From contig NW_027467782.1 of assembly GCF_004210375.1 (NCBI RefSeq), positions 22,485,276-22,549,275 of the forward strand: a stretch of 64,000 nucleotides of DNA. Reading direction: 5' to 3'. Origin of the DNA: Tachypleus tridentatus (lineage: Eukaryota; Arthropoda; Merostomata; Xiphosura; Limulidae). This document shows positions 53,981 to 64,000 of the stretch, piece after piece (position 1 is the first letter of the stretch; every line of letters begins with the position of its first letter). Both the position numbers and the translations under genes were made by a program. The notes under the pieces are model-generated. The model was not told where the DNA came from. It worked only from the letters and a program-made list of their open reading frames with translations, and made no database searches.

Positions 53981-54310
53981 GAAATAAGTATGTAAAGCAC
54001 ATTTTAAAATAAATCTTAATTTTCTAACGTTATATAGTAGATTATGATGTTAACGAAGTCGTAAATTACCCTCCACTTTTAAATGTCGCTCGTTCATGTG
54101 GCGAGGACTAATCAGTCGCACAGTGAATTGGAAATCGTAAAATTGAAAGCTTCATATTTAATAATGAACTACTTGGAAGTGGAACCAAATGGTGAAAGGT
54201 AAAACGAAAAATAATAATATCCTGTTAATAAAAGTTTTATATCAGCACTACCGTTGACATTTTAAGTTTGACACAGTTTACATATTCTCTAAATCTTTGA
54301 AACTACTTTT

Positions 54311-54452
54311 AAGTTAACAAGAAATTTAAAGATAATTTGTATGACTGTTTATCTTCCTATGTTTTTGTCCTTTCAGATCATATGATAATTGCTCAGAGAA
54401 GTTTTGCAGTGAGATGAAAATCTCGAACCAGGATTGAGCCTGAAAGTTTTAA
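54311..54452 (+). repeat. 142 bp segment duplicated at 57929-58072
   Basis: 'gttaacaagaaatttaaaga' to 'gattgagcctgaaagtttta', almost identical in both places. The shared part includes an acceptor-like 'tttgtcctttcag'. Confidence 0.9.
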
Positions 54453-55529
54453 ACGTTTACCAAAAGGTGATAGGAAATCAAACCTTTGTACGTCATCACA
54501 TCCGCCATTCTTGGTGAGTTTGAAATATTTTCGTGCGATACAGCTAAAACAATTTAACTTGTTTGATCACGGCAAAATATAAGACTACCGTCTCAACATG
54601 TGTTTTAAATATATTTGTTTTTTTATCTTGCTTTATAGGTAAACAGTATTTTAAAGTACTATTTGCATTTGCAGTTTTATTTATGCTTTAACCGCAGACT
54701 TCATGAGGCTACTCGTAATTTAGAAAATCACGTTTGCGATACCAGAATTTCTCTCGCACACAAACTGATAACCCGAACTTTTTTCTTTACGGATCAGAAC
54801 ATATGCATGTCATTTGTTTGTTTTTTAAGGGTAATGCAACCTTAATAAACATTTTGTAGGATTAAATACCTATCATGAGGTATATCAATACTTTTTTATT
54901 TTCTCTCTTCAAATTTAGTTGTTCAGTGCCTCATGTATTGTTTTACTTTAATTACACTGGGGAATACTCATTTTGTTGCATTTAAAAAAATACCTTTCTA
55001 TAGTCAATTTGAGTGTGTTGATTTTAAATCTGAAGTCGGGTTTTGTCTGCAAGCTACAGATTTTATGCAATTTGACATTTTTATTTGAAAGACCTAAATC
55101 CCGCACTAAATAATTCAGTTCAGCCTGGGGATATTTTTGGTTAAGCTCATTTGAATGAGTTGGTTAGAGTTATGCAAAATGTGGTTATTCTGTTTTAGGA
55201 GTCAACAATGTTAAAAGTAAAGATGATGCTCTTCGTCAAATCAACCTCACGAATACAATGTTTTCTTTTAAATGTCTAAACCTAAGAATGTAAGGTATCT
55301 CACTTATACAGACCACGTTCGATCTGTCTTTAGCTTGTATAATGTGGTTCCAGATTGTTAATACAATTGCCGTACGACTCTTGTTTGTTTAGATCTATAT
55401 TTATATTTACGTATAAACATTAGATATTTTAATTTCAAGCTTAGAGTTTTTTTTTATAAACGGTGGTTTTTTAATGCTATAAAGAATTGATGATTTGTGA
55501 TATATATTACATAGAGTAATGCATTCTCT
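54453..55529. other. no gene recognised
   Basis: AT-rich spacer. I see no exon, TIR or repeat head. Confidence 0.4.
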
Positions 55530-55645
55530 CCCTGAATACAGTGGTAAGTCTATGGATTTACAAATCTAAAATCAGAGGCTTCATTCCCCTCGGTGTAATC
55601 AGCATATAACCCGAAGCGACATTCCTATAAGAAAAAAACACACAC
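55530..55645 (+). repeat. tRNA-related SINE, second family
   Basis: 'acagtggtaagtctatggat', 'ttacaaatctaaaatcagag', 'cattcccctcggtg' and 'cagcatataacccgaagc'. Same family as 3933-4053 in the opposite orientation. Confidence 0.7.
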
Positions 55646-55671
55646 GCATACAGTATTGTGTAGAAGCGATA

Positions 55672-55760
55672 TGTTTATTTGTTTAGAATTAAGCAGAAAC
55701 CCACACAATAGGATATCTGGGTTATCCCCACCCAGACTATTGAAACACGGTTAATCATTT
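55672..55760 (-). repeat. tRNA-related SINE, third family, fragment
   Basis: 'tttgtttagaattaagcaga' and 'cccacccagactattgaaac'. Relative of 9687-9825. Confidence 0.6.
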
Positions 55761-56021
55761 ACATGTTATAATTTAGAAGTGTCAACTTCAAATTATAACA
55801 CACAACAATATTTAATAAAAGTTACAAGGTTAGATATAAAATTATTTTACTTTGTGTCGGTTTAAAGCGGTTTTACTCTTGTATTAGTAAGAATTATTAG
55901 GTTTATTGTCCAATGATGTTGGATTTTATAGTATTTTGTTGTTGATTTTTTTCTAGTGTTATTCGCTAGGGTTGTTGACTGAGGTTCTCTATTTAATCGT
56001 CACCTCAAATCTCCTTCCTTG

Positions 56022-56085
56022 AGGCCCGACATGGCCAAACACAAATAGCCCTCGTGTAGCTTTGCGCAAAATTAAAAAAAAAAAA
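56022..56085 (+). repeat. SINE, main family, with a large internal deletion
   Basis: The head 'tgaggcccgacatggcca' is joined directly to the 3' end 'atagccctcgtgtagctttg', losing about 200 bp. Confidence 0.85.
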
Positions 56086-56297
56086 CTATCTCTGTTTATA
56101 TGTGTTTAAATAATAACTTTTACTTTGGTTATAATATTAGGTACATAGAATGTCTACGTGATGTTATCATTCAAAGAAGAGGGGAAAAATTTCGTAAAAG
56201 TAAATATATATATATGGAATTGTTAACTATTTTACCAAAACAATACCACTCTGTCATATATATGTTTTTATGTAAATATAAGAAATATGGCCAACAT
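56055..56297 (+). repeat. segment duplicated at 58288-58526
   Basis: 'agctttgcgcaaaattaaaa' to 'aatataagaaatatggcca', about 97% alike by eye. It begins inside the 3' end of the deleted SINE. Confidence 0.9.
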
Positions 56298-57000
56298 AAG
56301 ATCACAGAGCATTGAAAAGTTATCTTATCATCTTTCAAACTTGACGTGAGAACCTTAACTTTCAGATGAATCATAATTATTATTATTTATACAAAATATA
56401 AACCTAGGACTACAAATTACATAGATTGTCTGGAAAAAAACGTTTATCAAATTCATAAAAGTGTCAGAGGAATGAGTTTCTATCTCACACTGAAACATCA
56501 GGGACACAAAACAACAACAAAAATTAATCTTCCAATAAAAACACTCACTTCCAGTGTTCATAAACTTTGAAAGAACAGTTTGTATTTTATACATTTGAAA
56601 AAAAAAATTTAATAGATATAAAACACGAAAACATTTTCAAAGAACAAAATTGCTCTTCAAATTTGGAAATCATGAAATCACAGTTTCAAAAACTTTTAAC
56701 ACAATGACATTCAAGTGTATCAAAATACAGTCAAAATTATTTCAGTTATTGGATACTCAGATAAATATATTTATATCTCATCAGACGAAACAAATATATA
56801 ATAAAAAAGTGTAAATAATGTTGTATAACAAGTCTCTTCTCGTGGATATATTATCAAATGATTTCTGCTTATCACTTTGTTCTCTCTATTGTAAGCTAAA
56901 TAATAAATTGATAAATACGTAACTAGCTGTTCTTTTCCCATATTTAGAAGTTGAGTTAAAAAACTCATAATTATTGCCACAATAATTATTCATAATTATT
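56298..57000. other. no gene recognised
   Basis: AT-rich, with no supported feature. Confidence 0.4.
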
Positions 57001-57160
57001 CTAGTGATGAGCCATCAATGAGACTGTGTTTCTATTGATAACCATCACTGACACTGTGTTTCTAGTGATAACCATCAGTGAGACTGTGTTTCTGTTGACA
57101 ACCATCAGTGAGACTGTGTTTCTGTTGACAACCATCAGTGTAACATTCAGTGTTACAGAA
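57001..57160. repeat. 30 bp minisatellite, first array
   Basis: Five units of 'gtgacaaccatcagtgagac' plus 'tgtgtttct'. Read on the minus strand, the unit gives a ten-residue period with Cys in some copies ('TDGCQQKHSL'). Confidence 0.9.
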
Positions 57161-57174
57161 TGTGACGTATTGTC

Positions 57175-57370
57175 CATCAGCCACAATACATGGACATTGC
57201 TCTGAAAAGGATCAAAATAATATTCAGTTCTACAATTATAAATGGCAATCCGTCAAGAACTTTTGTACGGGGAGGAGAAAGAGGTCACAGAGAACCTGAC
57301 CCTCCAGGGTACGAACCTTTCTTACCCAAACACCGACAGACATTCCCATTCAAGGTTCATGAACAGAATC
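57175..57370. repeat. interspersed repeat shared with 16437-16665
   Basis: 'atacatggacattgctctga', 'agagaacctgaccctccagg' and 'acccaaacaccgacagacat'. It separates the two 30 bp arrays. Confidence 0.6.
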
Positions 57371-57661
57371 TCTCATTATGCCCTATACCTTCTGCAATCA
57401 GAACGCACAGTTATAAAACAGCAAGATTCCTTGTACCTGTTCTTAAACCATTAATATTTAATGAATATACTGTCCTATACTCATTTTAACTTGTTAGAGT
57501 TAAAAGATCTACATCTATGTTATGACTGTTTAGTGTTTAGTTTTCATATAAATTATTTATTCATAAACGTTCCGCTGGATTAGCTTATTGACATTTGTTT
57601 GCAAAAACTCTTTCAAGAGGAGTCCTTTGTTCATGGCTAATCCAGATCTGGTTTTCAAAGA
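57371..57661. other. no gene recognised
   Basis: Spacer between the two arrays. A short 'aatccagatctggttttca' resembles DNA at 49065-49085 next to MITE copy B. Confidence 0.4.
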
Positions 57662-57912
57662 GAGTTGGCATCACTACCTGTGTTTTTAGTGACAACCATC
57701 AGTGAAACTGTGTTTCTAGTGACAACCATCAATCAGACTGTGTTCCTAGTGATAATCATCAGTGAAACTGTGTTTCTAGTGACAAACACCAGTGAGACTG
57801 TGTTTCTAGCGACAACCATTAGTGAGACTGTGTTTATAGTGATAACCATTAGTGAGACAGTGTTTCTGTTGACAAACATCAGTGAGACTGTGGTCTAGTG
57901 ATAACACACAGT
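57662..57912. repeat. 30 bp minisatellite, second array
   Basis: About eight units, same orientation as 57001-57160. Unit variants include 'tagtgacaaccatcagtga'. Confidence 0.9.
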
Positions 57913-57928
57913 GATACTTTGTTTCTTT

Positions 57929-58526
57929 TAAGTTAACAAGAAATTTAAAGATAATTTGTATGACTGTTTATCTTCATATGTTTTTGTCCTTTCAGATCAT
58001 ATGATAATTGCTCAGAGAAGTTTTGCAGTGAAATGAAAATCTCGAACCAGGATTGAGCCTGAAAGTTTTAAACTATAGGTTTAATATATTTCTGCTCTTT
58101 CATCAAATTTAGTTTTTGTGTTACTCAAGAGTGTTACACGCAAAGTAAAAGTTGCTTTGTAGGTAAATCTTTTTATCACAGAAATCAAGACAACAGATAG
58201 TACACAATACATATCTTTTTTAGTTCAATTTAACTGTCAGCACTAATACTTATAATGTATAATGAGAGTTTACAAAATAAATAATAACTTAGCTTTGCGC
58301 AAAATTAAAAAACAAACTACCTCTGTTTATATGTGTTTAAATAATAACTTTTACTTTAGTTATAATATTAAGTACATAGAATGTCTACGTGATGTTATCA
58401 TTCAAAGAAGAGGGGAAAAAATTCGTAAAAGTAAAGATATATATATGGAATTGTTAACTATTTTACCAAAACAATACCACTCTGTCGTATATATGTTTTT
58501 ATGTAAATATAAGAAATATGGCCAAG
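57929..58526 (+). repeat. mosaic block assembled from three other segments of the window
   Basis: 57929-58072 matches 54311-54452. 58073-58275 matches 50729-50940. 58288-58526 matches 56055-56297. A full SINE follows at once. Each junction shares a few bases with both sources (for example 'aaact'). Confidence 0.9.
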
Positions 58527-58785
58527 CGTGTTAAGGCGTACGACTCGTAATCTGAGGATCGCCAGTTCGCAACCCCGTCGCGCCAAACATGTTTGCCCTT
58601 ACAGCCTTGGGGGCGTTATAATGTGACGGTCAATCCCACTATTTGTTGGTCAAAGAGTAGCCCAAGAGTTGGCGGTGGGTGGTGATGACGAGCTGCCTTT
58701 CCTCTTGTCTTACACTGCTAATTTAGGGACGGCTAGCACAGATAGTCCTCGTGTAGCTTTGCTTGAATTTGAAAAAGAAACAAAC
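58519..58785 (+). repeat. SINE, main family, nearly full length
   Basis: 'tatggccaagcgtgttaagg' to 'gaaacaaacaaac'. Its first bases overlap the end of the mosaic block. Confidence 0.92.
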
Positions 58786-58839
58786 AAACTTTACTTCGAG
58801 TGTATTATGGGTTTCTAGTAAGAAGAAAAATAGTGGTCA

Positions 58840-59010
58840 AGTTAGGGATTTTAATATAACGGTCAATCCCCTTACACAGTTTCAAGATGGGATCAAACAT
58901 TCAGACAAATGGTATTTGATAACTGTGTTTCCTTTAGTATATTATTTCAAAATTAGGAACAGCAAGCGCTAGAAGCCATCTCGAACTTTCCGCGAAATTG
59001 AATAACAAAC
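58840..59010 (+). repeat. SINE, main family, old 3' fragment
   Basis: 'taacggtcaatccccttaca', 'aggaacagcaagcgctagaa' and 'gcgaaattgaataacaaac'. Confidence 0.7.
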
Positions 59011-59120
59011 AAACATATTGGTATCATATGTATTGATATATATATCAATATATAATTGATAAATCGAAATCACCCATGTGATTTATCAATATGATACATA
59101 TTGGTATCATATGTTTGTTC
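59004..59120. repeat. nested AT-rich inverted repeat
   Basis: 'aacaaacatattggtatcat' faces 'atacatattggtatcatatg' and 'tttgtt'. The inner stem is 'ttgataaatc' with 'gatttatcaa'. Confidence 0.6.
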
Positions 59121-59204
59121 ATACACATGTGTGCTTCACATCATTACCAAGAAAACCTAAAGATATTTAATTAAAACGCCATGTCTACCAAAACAGCTTC
59201 CCGC

Positions 59205-59320
59205 TTGTACATCGGTACGTCTACGGATTTACAATGCTAAAACCAGGGGTTAGATTCACCTCGGTGGGCTCAGCAGATAGCTCGATGTGGCTGTTAGAAG
59301 AAAATATACACACACTCTCA
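59205..59320 (+). repeat. tRNA-related SINE, second family
   Basis: 'acatcggtacgtctacggat', 'ttacaatgctaaaaccaggg', 'cacctcggtgggctcagcag' and 'gatgtggctgttagaagaaa'. Confidence 0.75.
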
Positions 59321-60528
59321 AATCTTCACTGCAGTATACACTGTATACAGTATTTTGTTTTTGAACTAACAGAAAAGTAATTTGTCAAAATAAAAACAAA
59401 TGTTTTAATATAGGATTATAATAATATTTGATCATCAAAACGTTAGCATTTCTGAATAAAAGAATTGTTATCAAGTTTGCGAAAAACATCGTGATCAGTG
59501 GCTACAGCGTTCAATGTTTGTCATCGAAATGTTGTTGTTATTCACATATAAAATTCACACTGAAAATCCAGTAAAGAAAACTTTGTAAAAATTTCTGTCA
59601 ATATTTTTGTGTTGTAAAGAAAACTTACCAGACAGTGGATACGATTCATTACATATAAACATATTAAGTATCATAATAAGTGAAGAAACTAATTATAAAG
59701 TTTGAAACGGTAAGTGAACAGCAATTAATCAAAGATGGTTTGTTTGATTTCTGTTATATATCCTTACACCTTTTGTGATTCGAAGTTAATATAACTGTTT
59801 CATATTGAGTTGTATAATGAGTTAAATATCTTGAAGAGAATGGTGAGATATTTATCTAGTCTGATAACGTGTGTTTGGAAAACCAGTTGTACCCTTGTTA
59901 TATTGTCTAACAAAATAAATGTGATGGAAAACCAGCTGATTTTCTGTTATATAACTATATATTTCTCCTTATAACATAAGTATATAATTATGTACTTATT
60001 TATATATCAGTGAGAATGAATTCATAAAACTGTGTCTAGGTGATTATCTTAATTGGATTGTAAATAGTGTGTTATTAATAGTGTTAAATAGGATTTAAAG
60101 CAGTTAGTTGGTTTCTCACTGTATAATTTAAAAAAATAAGTATAAATGTCCTGAGCTTGTTGGATACCTGTTGGTAGCTAGTTAAACCCACCAGAGGGCA
60201 CTTTGACAGAAGGCTATGACAGGCTGTTATGACATGGTAATTCTACAAAATACCCTTTGGTGATACTATGACGTCATCATATTTGACAATCTAAAAAGGT
60301 GAAGTATAGCTGAAGAAACTACATAAGTTCCTGTTCGATGATCTTTTAAAGTAAGTAACTCAGGAACTAATGAAACTAACTGAATTCCCTAAAGTAGAAT
60401 AACTTTACTGGTAAAGAGTTCAAATAATATAATACACGTTCCTTTTTCTATGTTATTTATCCGCTTAAATTGTAAATATATATATGTATACATATATAAG
60501 TAATTGTCAACTTTCTAAAGGTTATTAT
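59321..60528. other. no gene recognised
   Basis: AT-rich spacer. Confidence 0.4.
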
Positions 60529-60539
60529 TGTTTAATATG

Positions 60540-60812
60540 TTTGATTTTTGAATTTCGCGCAAAGCTACACAAAGGCAATCTGCAGTAGCCGTCCTTGAAT
60601 TAGCAGTGTAAGACAAGAGGGAAGGTAGCTAGTCATCATCACCCATCGCCAATTCTTGGGCTACTCCATTATTAACAAATACTGAGATTGACCGTAAAAT
60701 AGTAACGCCCTCATAGCTGAAAGTGCTAGCATGTTTGGTGCGACGGGGATTCGAACCCGCGACCCTCAGCTTACGAGTCGAACGCCTAAACCCACCTGGC
60801 CATAACGGGTAG
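60540..60812 (-). repeat. SINE, main family, minus strand, with 11 bp target duplication
   Basis: The direct repeat 'tgtttaatatg' lies at 60529-60539 and 60813-60823. The SINE is complete, with 'ggggattcgaacccgcgacc' in the B-box region. Confidence 0.95.
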
Positions 60813-60823
60813 TGTTTAATATG

Positions 60824-61525
60824 AAAATGCATTATAAATGCAAGAAATATCGTATTTGTATCTCACAACAACTGGTACGTGTATTAACGTTTTAAAACGT
60901 TATTCTGTACTTATCAATAAAAGTGTTAATACCCATACCAGCCGTTCTGAGATACATTTTTATTTCGAGTGGGTTTCTCGTCATGAATAAATATTGTATT
61001 TATTGAATTAAAAGTTTAAATATGTTAAATCAAGATTATTGTTGGGCTTAAAGAATTATACACATTACTATTATTGTTAACTAACATTTGAAATTTTTAC
61101 GAAATCGGTAAAGTAAGTAAACTCATTTTAAATACGACTCTCTGTCTTGAGATCTAACTGAAGTGGTTCCGAAGGCTACGCTCCCCTCGGTTTCAAAATG
61201 TACAATTACAAGATTCGCTTGGTGGACAGCACTGATTTCGATATGTCTTATTGCTTTGTGGTAAGTTACATGTTATCTTCAGTTTCATTATAATTAAAGT
61301 ATGTGGAAAACAGGGAGTAATCATTTGAAGATATTGATTTCTGTATTCACACTGCTGTTAGAAACATATGCTTTCACGTGAGGTAGTATATTCATGTATC
61401 TGTCTTCTTACGACACACTATGTTGATAGATCTAATTTCAAGCAAGGTATTAATTTGAGATCTCCATCTTTATATGACGTATTATTTTGGTTCATGTGGC
61501 TTCATGTGAAGGTTATTTGTTACTT
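60824..61525 (+). repeat. segmental duplication, copy 1 (with 62196-62900)
   Basis: 'gcaagaaatatcgtatttgt' through 'tcgagtgggtttctcgtcat' and on to 'cctttatatgacgtattatt'. The other copy lies 1.4 kb downstream, with an extra 85 bp or so at 62655-62740. Confidence 0.9.
61193..61260 (+). CDS. candidate exon, membrane segment, copy 1 (unidentified)
   Basis: 68 nt of open frame end at donor 'gtaagt', encoding 'SKCTITRFAWWTALISIC' then 'LIAL' and the first two bases of a Trp codon. The paralogue at 62510-62577 has the same length, frame and donor. A basic residue followed by a Trp-rich helix resembles the start of TM1 in DEG/ENaC-type channels, but that is a guess. The 5' limit of the exon is not known. 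No acceptor was fixed. Confidence 0.35.
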
Positions 61526-61827
61526 TTTATATTAAATGAACATCAATTTACTATATAGAATTATTATACTATATAATTCCAAAATAAAGTAATACACTGT
61601 ACTTCAAGTGATCAGAAGGGTAAAAAACAATTTATTGTTTCTATTGACATCAATATGTAATACATTATAAACTCCTGTCTCTTCATAATAGTAACAATTA
61701 AGATTTTATATCACATCAAAATTGTGATAGATCAACACCATGACAATTCTTCAATGCACAAAATTTCGTCTTTAATTAATAACAACCAATGGTCAGTAGG
61801 TGTAAACTTGTAAACTGAATTTTAAAC

Positions 61828-61982
61828 AGGCTATCTGCACTTGACGTCCTTAATTTAGCAGCATAAGACTAGAGGGAAGGCAGTTAGTCATCACCATTCA
61901 CAGCCACACCTGAGGCTACTCTTTTACCAATGAATAGTGTGGATTGACTGTCATATTATAATGCCCCCATGGCTGAAATGGC
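61828..61982 (-). repeat. SINE, main family, minus-strand fragment
   Basis: 'ggctatctgcacttgacgtc' to 'gcccccatggctgaaatggc'. Confidence 0.8.
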
Positions 61983-62195
61983 CAAAACTGAAAAGTACTA
62001 CTGAAGATCTTACAAAACAAATATATAGTAGTGTTACTTGCATCTGAACTTAAATACTGAGGGTTTGTCATTATTTTAATAATCTCTCTGGCACGCAAAA
62101 TATAAAGATTTTCTTATGGTTATTTTGGTGCATTCATAAAAAAATTCCAAGCTATATTAATTTCATTCTTGAAAATACAAACATTAATTTTTAAT

Positions 62196-62900
62196 ATGAA
62201 ATATGAAAATGCATTAATATCATGTTTAGTATTAAAATGCATTATAAATGCAAGAAATATCGTATTTGTATCTCACAACAACTGGTACGTGTATTAACGT
62301 TTTAAAACGTTATTCTGTACTTATCAATAAAAGTGTTAATACCCATACCAGCCGTTCTGAGATACATTTTTATTTCGAGTGGGTTTCTCGTCATGGAGAA
62401 ATATTGTATTTATTTAATTAAAGTTTTAGATATGTTCGACCAAGATTATTGTTGGGTTTAAAGAATCATACACATTAAAATTATTGTTAACTTACTGCTT
62501 CCCTTCGCGTCAAAATCTAGAGTTCTCAGATATGCTTGGTGGACAGCATTCATTTCAATCTCTCTCATTGCTTTGTGGTAAGTTACATGTTATTTTCAAT
62601 TTATTTATAATTAAAGTATGTGGAACACAGGAATTAATCATTTGATGATATTGGGGTGGAAGAGTATCTGACCTCAATATCCAATTATCTTTTAACTCAA
62701 CAGTAGGATTCTGTGTTCATTTTTTGCGCTCCAATTTTGGTTTCTGTACTCACACTGCTGTTAGAAATATATGTGAGGTACTATATTCATGTATCAGCCT
62801 TCTTACGAGATACCATGTTGATAGATCTAATTTCAAGCAAGGTATTAATTTGAGATCTCCACCTTTATATGACGTATTATTTTGGTTCATGTGAAGTACT
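62196..62900 (+). repeat. segmental duplication, copy 2
   Basis: Paralogue of 60824-61525. It lacks the SINE and keeps the exon-like segment and donor. Confidence 0.9.
62510..62577 (+). CDS. candidate exon, membrane segment, copy 2 (unidentified)
   Basis: Encodes 'SKSRVLRYAWWTAFISIS' then 'LIAL' and two bases of a Trp codon before 'gtaagt'. Several differences from copy 1 are silent or conservative (Phe/Tyr, Leu/Phe), as expected if the frame was under selection. Confidence 0.35.
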
Positions 62901-63068
62901 ACGTTCCATGGGTCGAAACATTATAACTGAATACACTTGTCTAAAGAATCCATACAATTATTTGTTGGTTAAGCATGAAACACATTTATAGTTATATCTG
63001 TAACCCATTATCCACAGCTTATTTAATAATAATATGTATTTTAATGGTCTTGAAACACGTGATTCTTA

Positions 63069-63291
63069 TTGTGCAACGTTCTTTCTTCTTTCTACAACTG
63101 GAAAGAAAAAACTCGGAAAGAACGGAATGTTTTGAAAAACCGTGTTTTACACAAACAGCTTGGTGCTGAAAAGATAACAACTAATGAATTGGATATATTG
63201 GAGGCTATGCCACTGAACCCTGAAAGTGAGAAGAAGGCCCCGACAAAGAACGTTAAGAAGACAGAAACTAATATACTAATAAAGCAAAACG
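63069..63291 (+). other. weak coding candidate, charged tail-like segment
   Basis: A Lys/Glu-rich open frame ('KEKTRKERNVLKNRVLHKQL', 'LDILEAMPLNPESEKKAPT') runs until a SINE interrupts it at 63292. It could be a cytoplasmic exon of the gene whose candidate exons are at 61193 and 62510, or chance. No acceptor was fixed. Confidence 0.2.
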
Positions 63292-63575
63292 TTTGTTTGT
63301 TTGTTTGTTTTTGAATTTCGCACAAAGCTACTCGAGGGCTATCTCTACTAGTCGTCCCTAATTTAGCAGTGTAAGACTAGAAGGAAGGCAACTAGTTATC
63401 ACCACCCACCGCCAACTCTTGGGCTACTCTTTTACCAACGAATAGTGGGATTGACCGTCACATTATAATGCCCCCACGGCTGAAAGGGCAAGCATATTTA
63501 GCGCCACGGGGATGCGAACCCGCGACCCTCAGATTACGAGTCGCACGCCTTAACACGCTTGGCCATGTCGGGTCA
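63292..63575 (-). repeat. SINE, main family, full length, minus strand
   Basis: 'tttgtttgtttttgaatttc' to 'acgcttggccatgtcgggtc'. It forms a false chimeric frame with the LINE behind it. Confidence 0.95.
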
Positions 63576-63950
63576 CACATAGAGAAGAAAATAATATCAG
63601 ACCATCGATTATCAAATAAAATTGTAACAATAGCTAAAAATAAAATAGATATTGATAATTGCTGTCAAATAATTACGGAATGCCTTCAAACCGCAGCAAA
63701 TCAGACAATACCTAAACAACAACATAAAATTAAGAATAACACATGCAAACCGCACAAACACCTATTGACACTAATAAAGCACAGACGACAATACATGGGC
63801 ACAAGAGGTAGCGAATTAAAAACACAAATAAATAAAATAAGAAACCAAATTAGAGCAGAAGTTAAACAATTAAAACAAGAAAAATGGGAAGACTTCTGCA
63901 ATAAACTTAACGAAAAAACAGCTCCGAAACAATTTTGAATACATCTAAAA
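63576..63950 (+). mobile_element. second copy of the 12-16 kb LINE, truncated on both sides
   Basis: It encodes 'CCQIITECLQTAANQTIPKQ', 'HRRQYMGTRGSELKTQI' and 'KWEDFCNKLNEKTAP', aligned with about 14345-14680 of the first copy. The left side meets a SINE directly. The right side stops at 63950, where unrelated DNA begins. Confidence 0.9.
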
Positions 63951-64000
63951 CAGGGGCGAAGATCCTGGGGGCATGGGGGGATACATCCCTCCTTCATTTT
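63951..64000 (+). mobile_element. possible hAT terminus, cut by the window end
   Basis: The LINE alignment breaks exactly at 'caggggcgaagatcctgggg'. 'CAGGGGCG' is a common hAT-type start. The preceding 'atctaaaa' (63943-63950) would be the 8 bp duplication. Confidence 0.45.

Noticed and set aside
57665-57898. 77-codon plus-strand frame 'LVTTISETVF' repeats
   Set aside because: It is produced by the 30 bp minisatellite, whose unit is a multiple of three. No start context or splice site supports it.
63468-63938. 156-codon open frame
   Set aside because: It begins inside an antisense SINE and runs into a LINE fragment, so it is a chance chimera of two repeats.

Overview
This is eukaryotic, AT-rich, repeat-dense genomic DNA, almost certainly from an arthropod. 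Coding DNA is rare and lies in short exons with GT/AG borders, next to SINEs, LINEs, mariner/Tc1 and hAT transposons, one decayed retroelement and many minisatellites. About 17 copies or fragments of one tRNA-headed SINE, with a conserved body and a caaa-type tail, resemble a repeat I associate with horseshoe crabs (Limulus/Tachypleus). That organism assignment is inference from memory, not a search result.

Host genes. The clearest is the 3' half of a plus-strand SLC6 (sodium/chloride-coupled neurotransmitter transporter) gene. It has five exons at 8361-8492, 18298-18400, 18958-19058, 19382-19543 and 19847-19999. All are in consistent phase, with canonical splice sites and a natural stop. Its 9.8 kb intron holds a decayed CR1/L2-like LINE (minus strand, about 8640-11530), a second two-ORF LINE (plus strand, about 11800-16400) and a SINE. 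A second, damaged SLC6 locus lies at about 25994-28773. Its first coding exon joins an N-terminal leader directly to the TM8 end. The splice donor of that exon is repeated five times in a 41 bp tandem array. The following exon has lost its acceptor AG, and a Tc1-like transposon sits in the intron. A lone minus-strand exon at 48499-48591 resembles a HAT repeat of SART3. Two paralogous membrane-type exon candidates occur in a duplicated block at about 60.8-62.9 kb.

Layout. 0-8 kb: minisatellites, a 222 bp MITE, a decayed ZBED-type hAT and SINEs. 8-20 kb: the SLC6 gene with LINEs in its intron. 21.4-23 kb: a mariner-superfamily element inserted in a tandem repeat. 24.6-29 kb: minisatellite, SLC6 pseudogene and Tc1. 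29.2-34.6 kb: a mariner fragment, then a minus-strand gag/env-like retroelement relic split by a near-intact hAT with perfect 8 bp target duplications. 38-43.5 kb: a 2.74 kb tandem duplication with a near-identical core and diverged flanks. 44.1-45.2 kb: a decayed mariner. 46-49 kb: a long hairpin, the SART3-like exon and a second MITE. 50-58.5 kb: duplicated fragments reassembled as a mosaic at 57.93-58.52 kb, plus SINE-split RT fragments and a 30 bp minisatellite. 60-64 kb: duplicated exon candidates, SINEs and a second copy of the 12-16 kb LINE, cut at both ends.

No operon, CRISPR array, rRNA gene or functional tRNA gene was seen. The new or odd content is structural: exon fusion, amplification of a splice donor, a possible gene-conversion tract, and patchwork assembly from nearby pieces.
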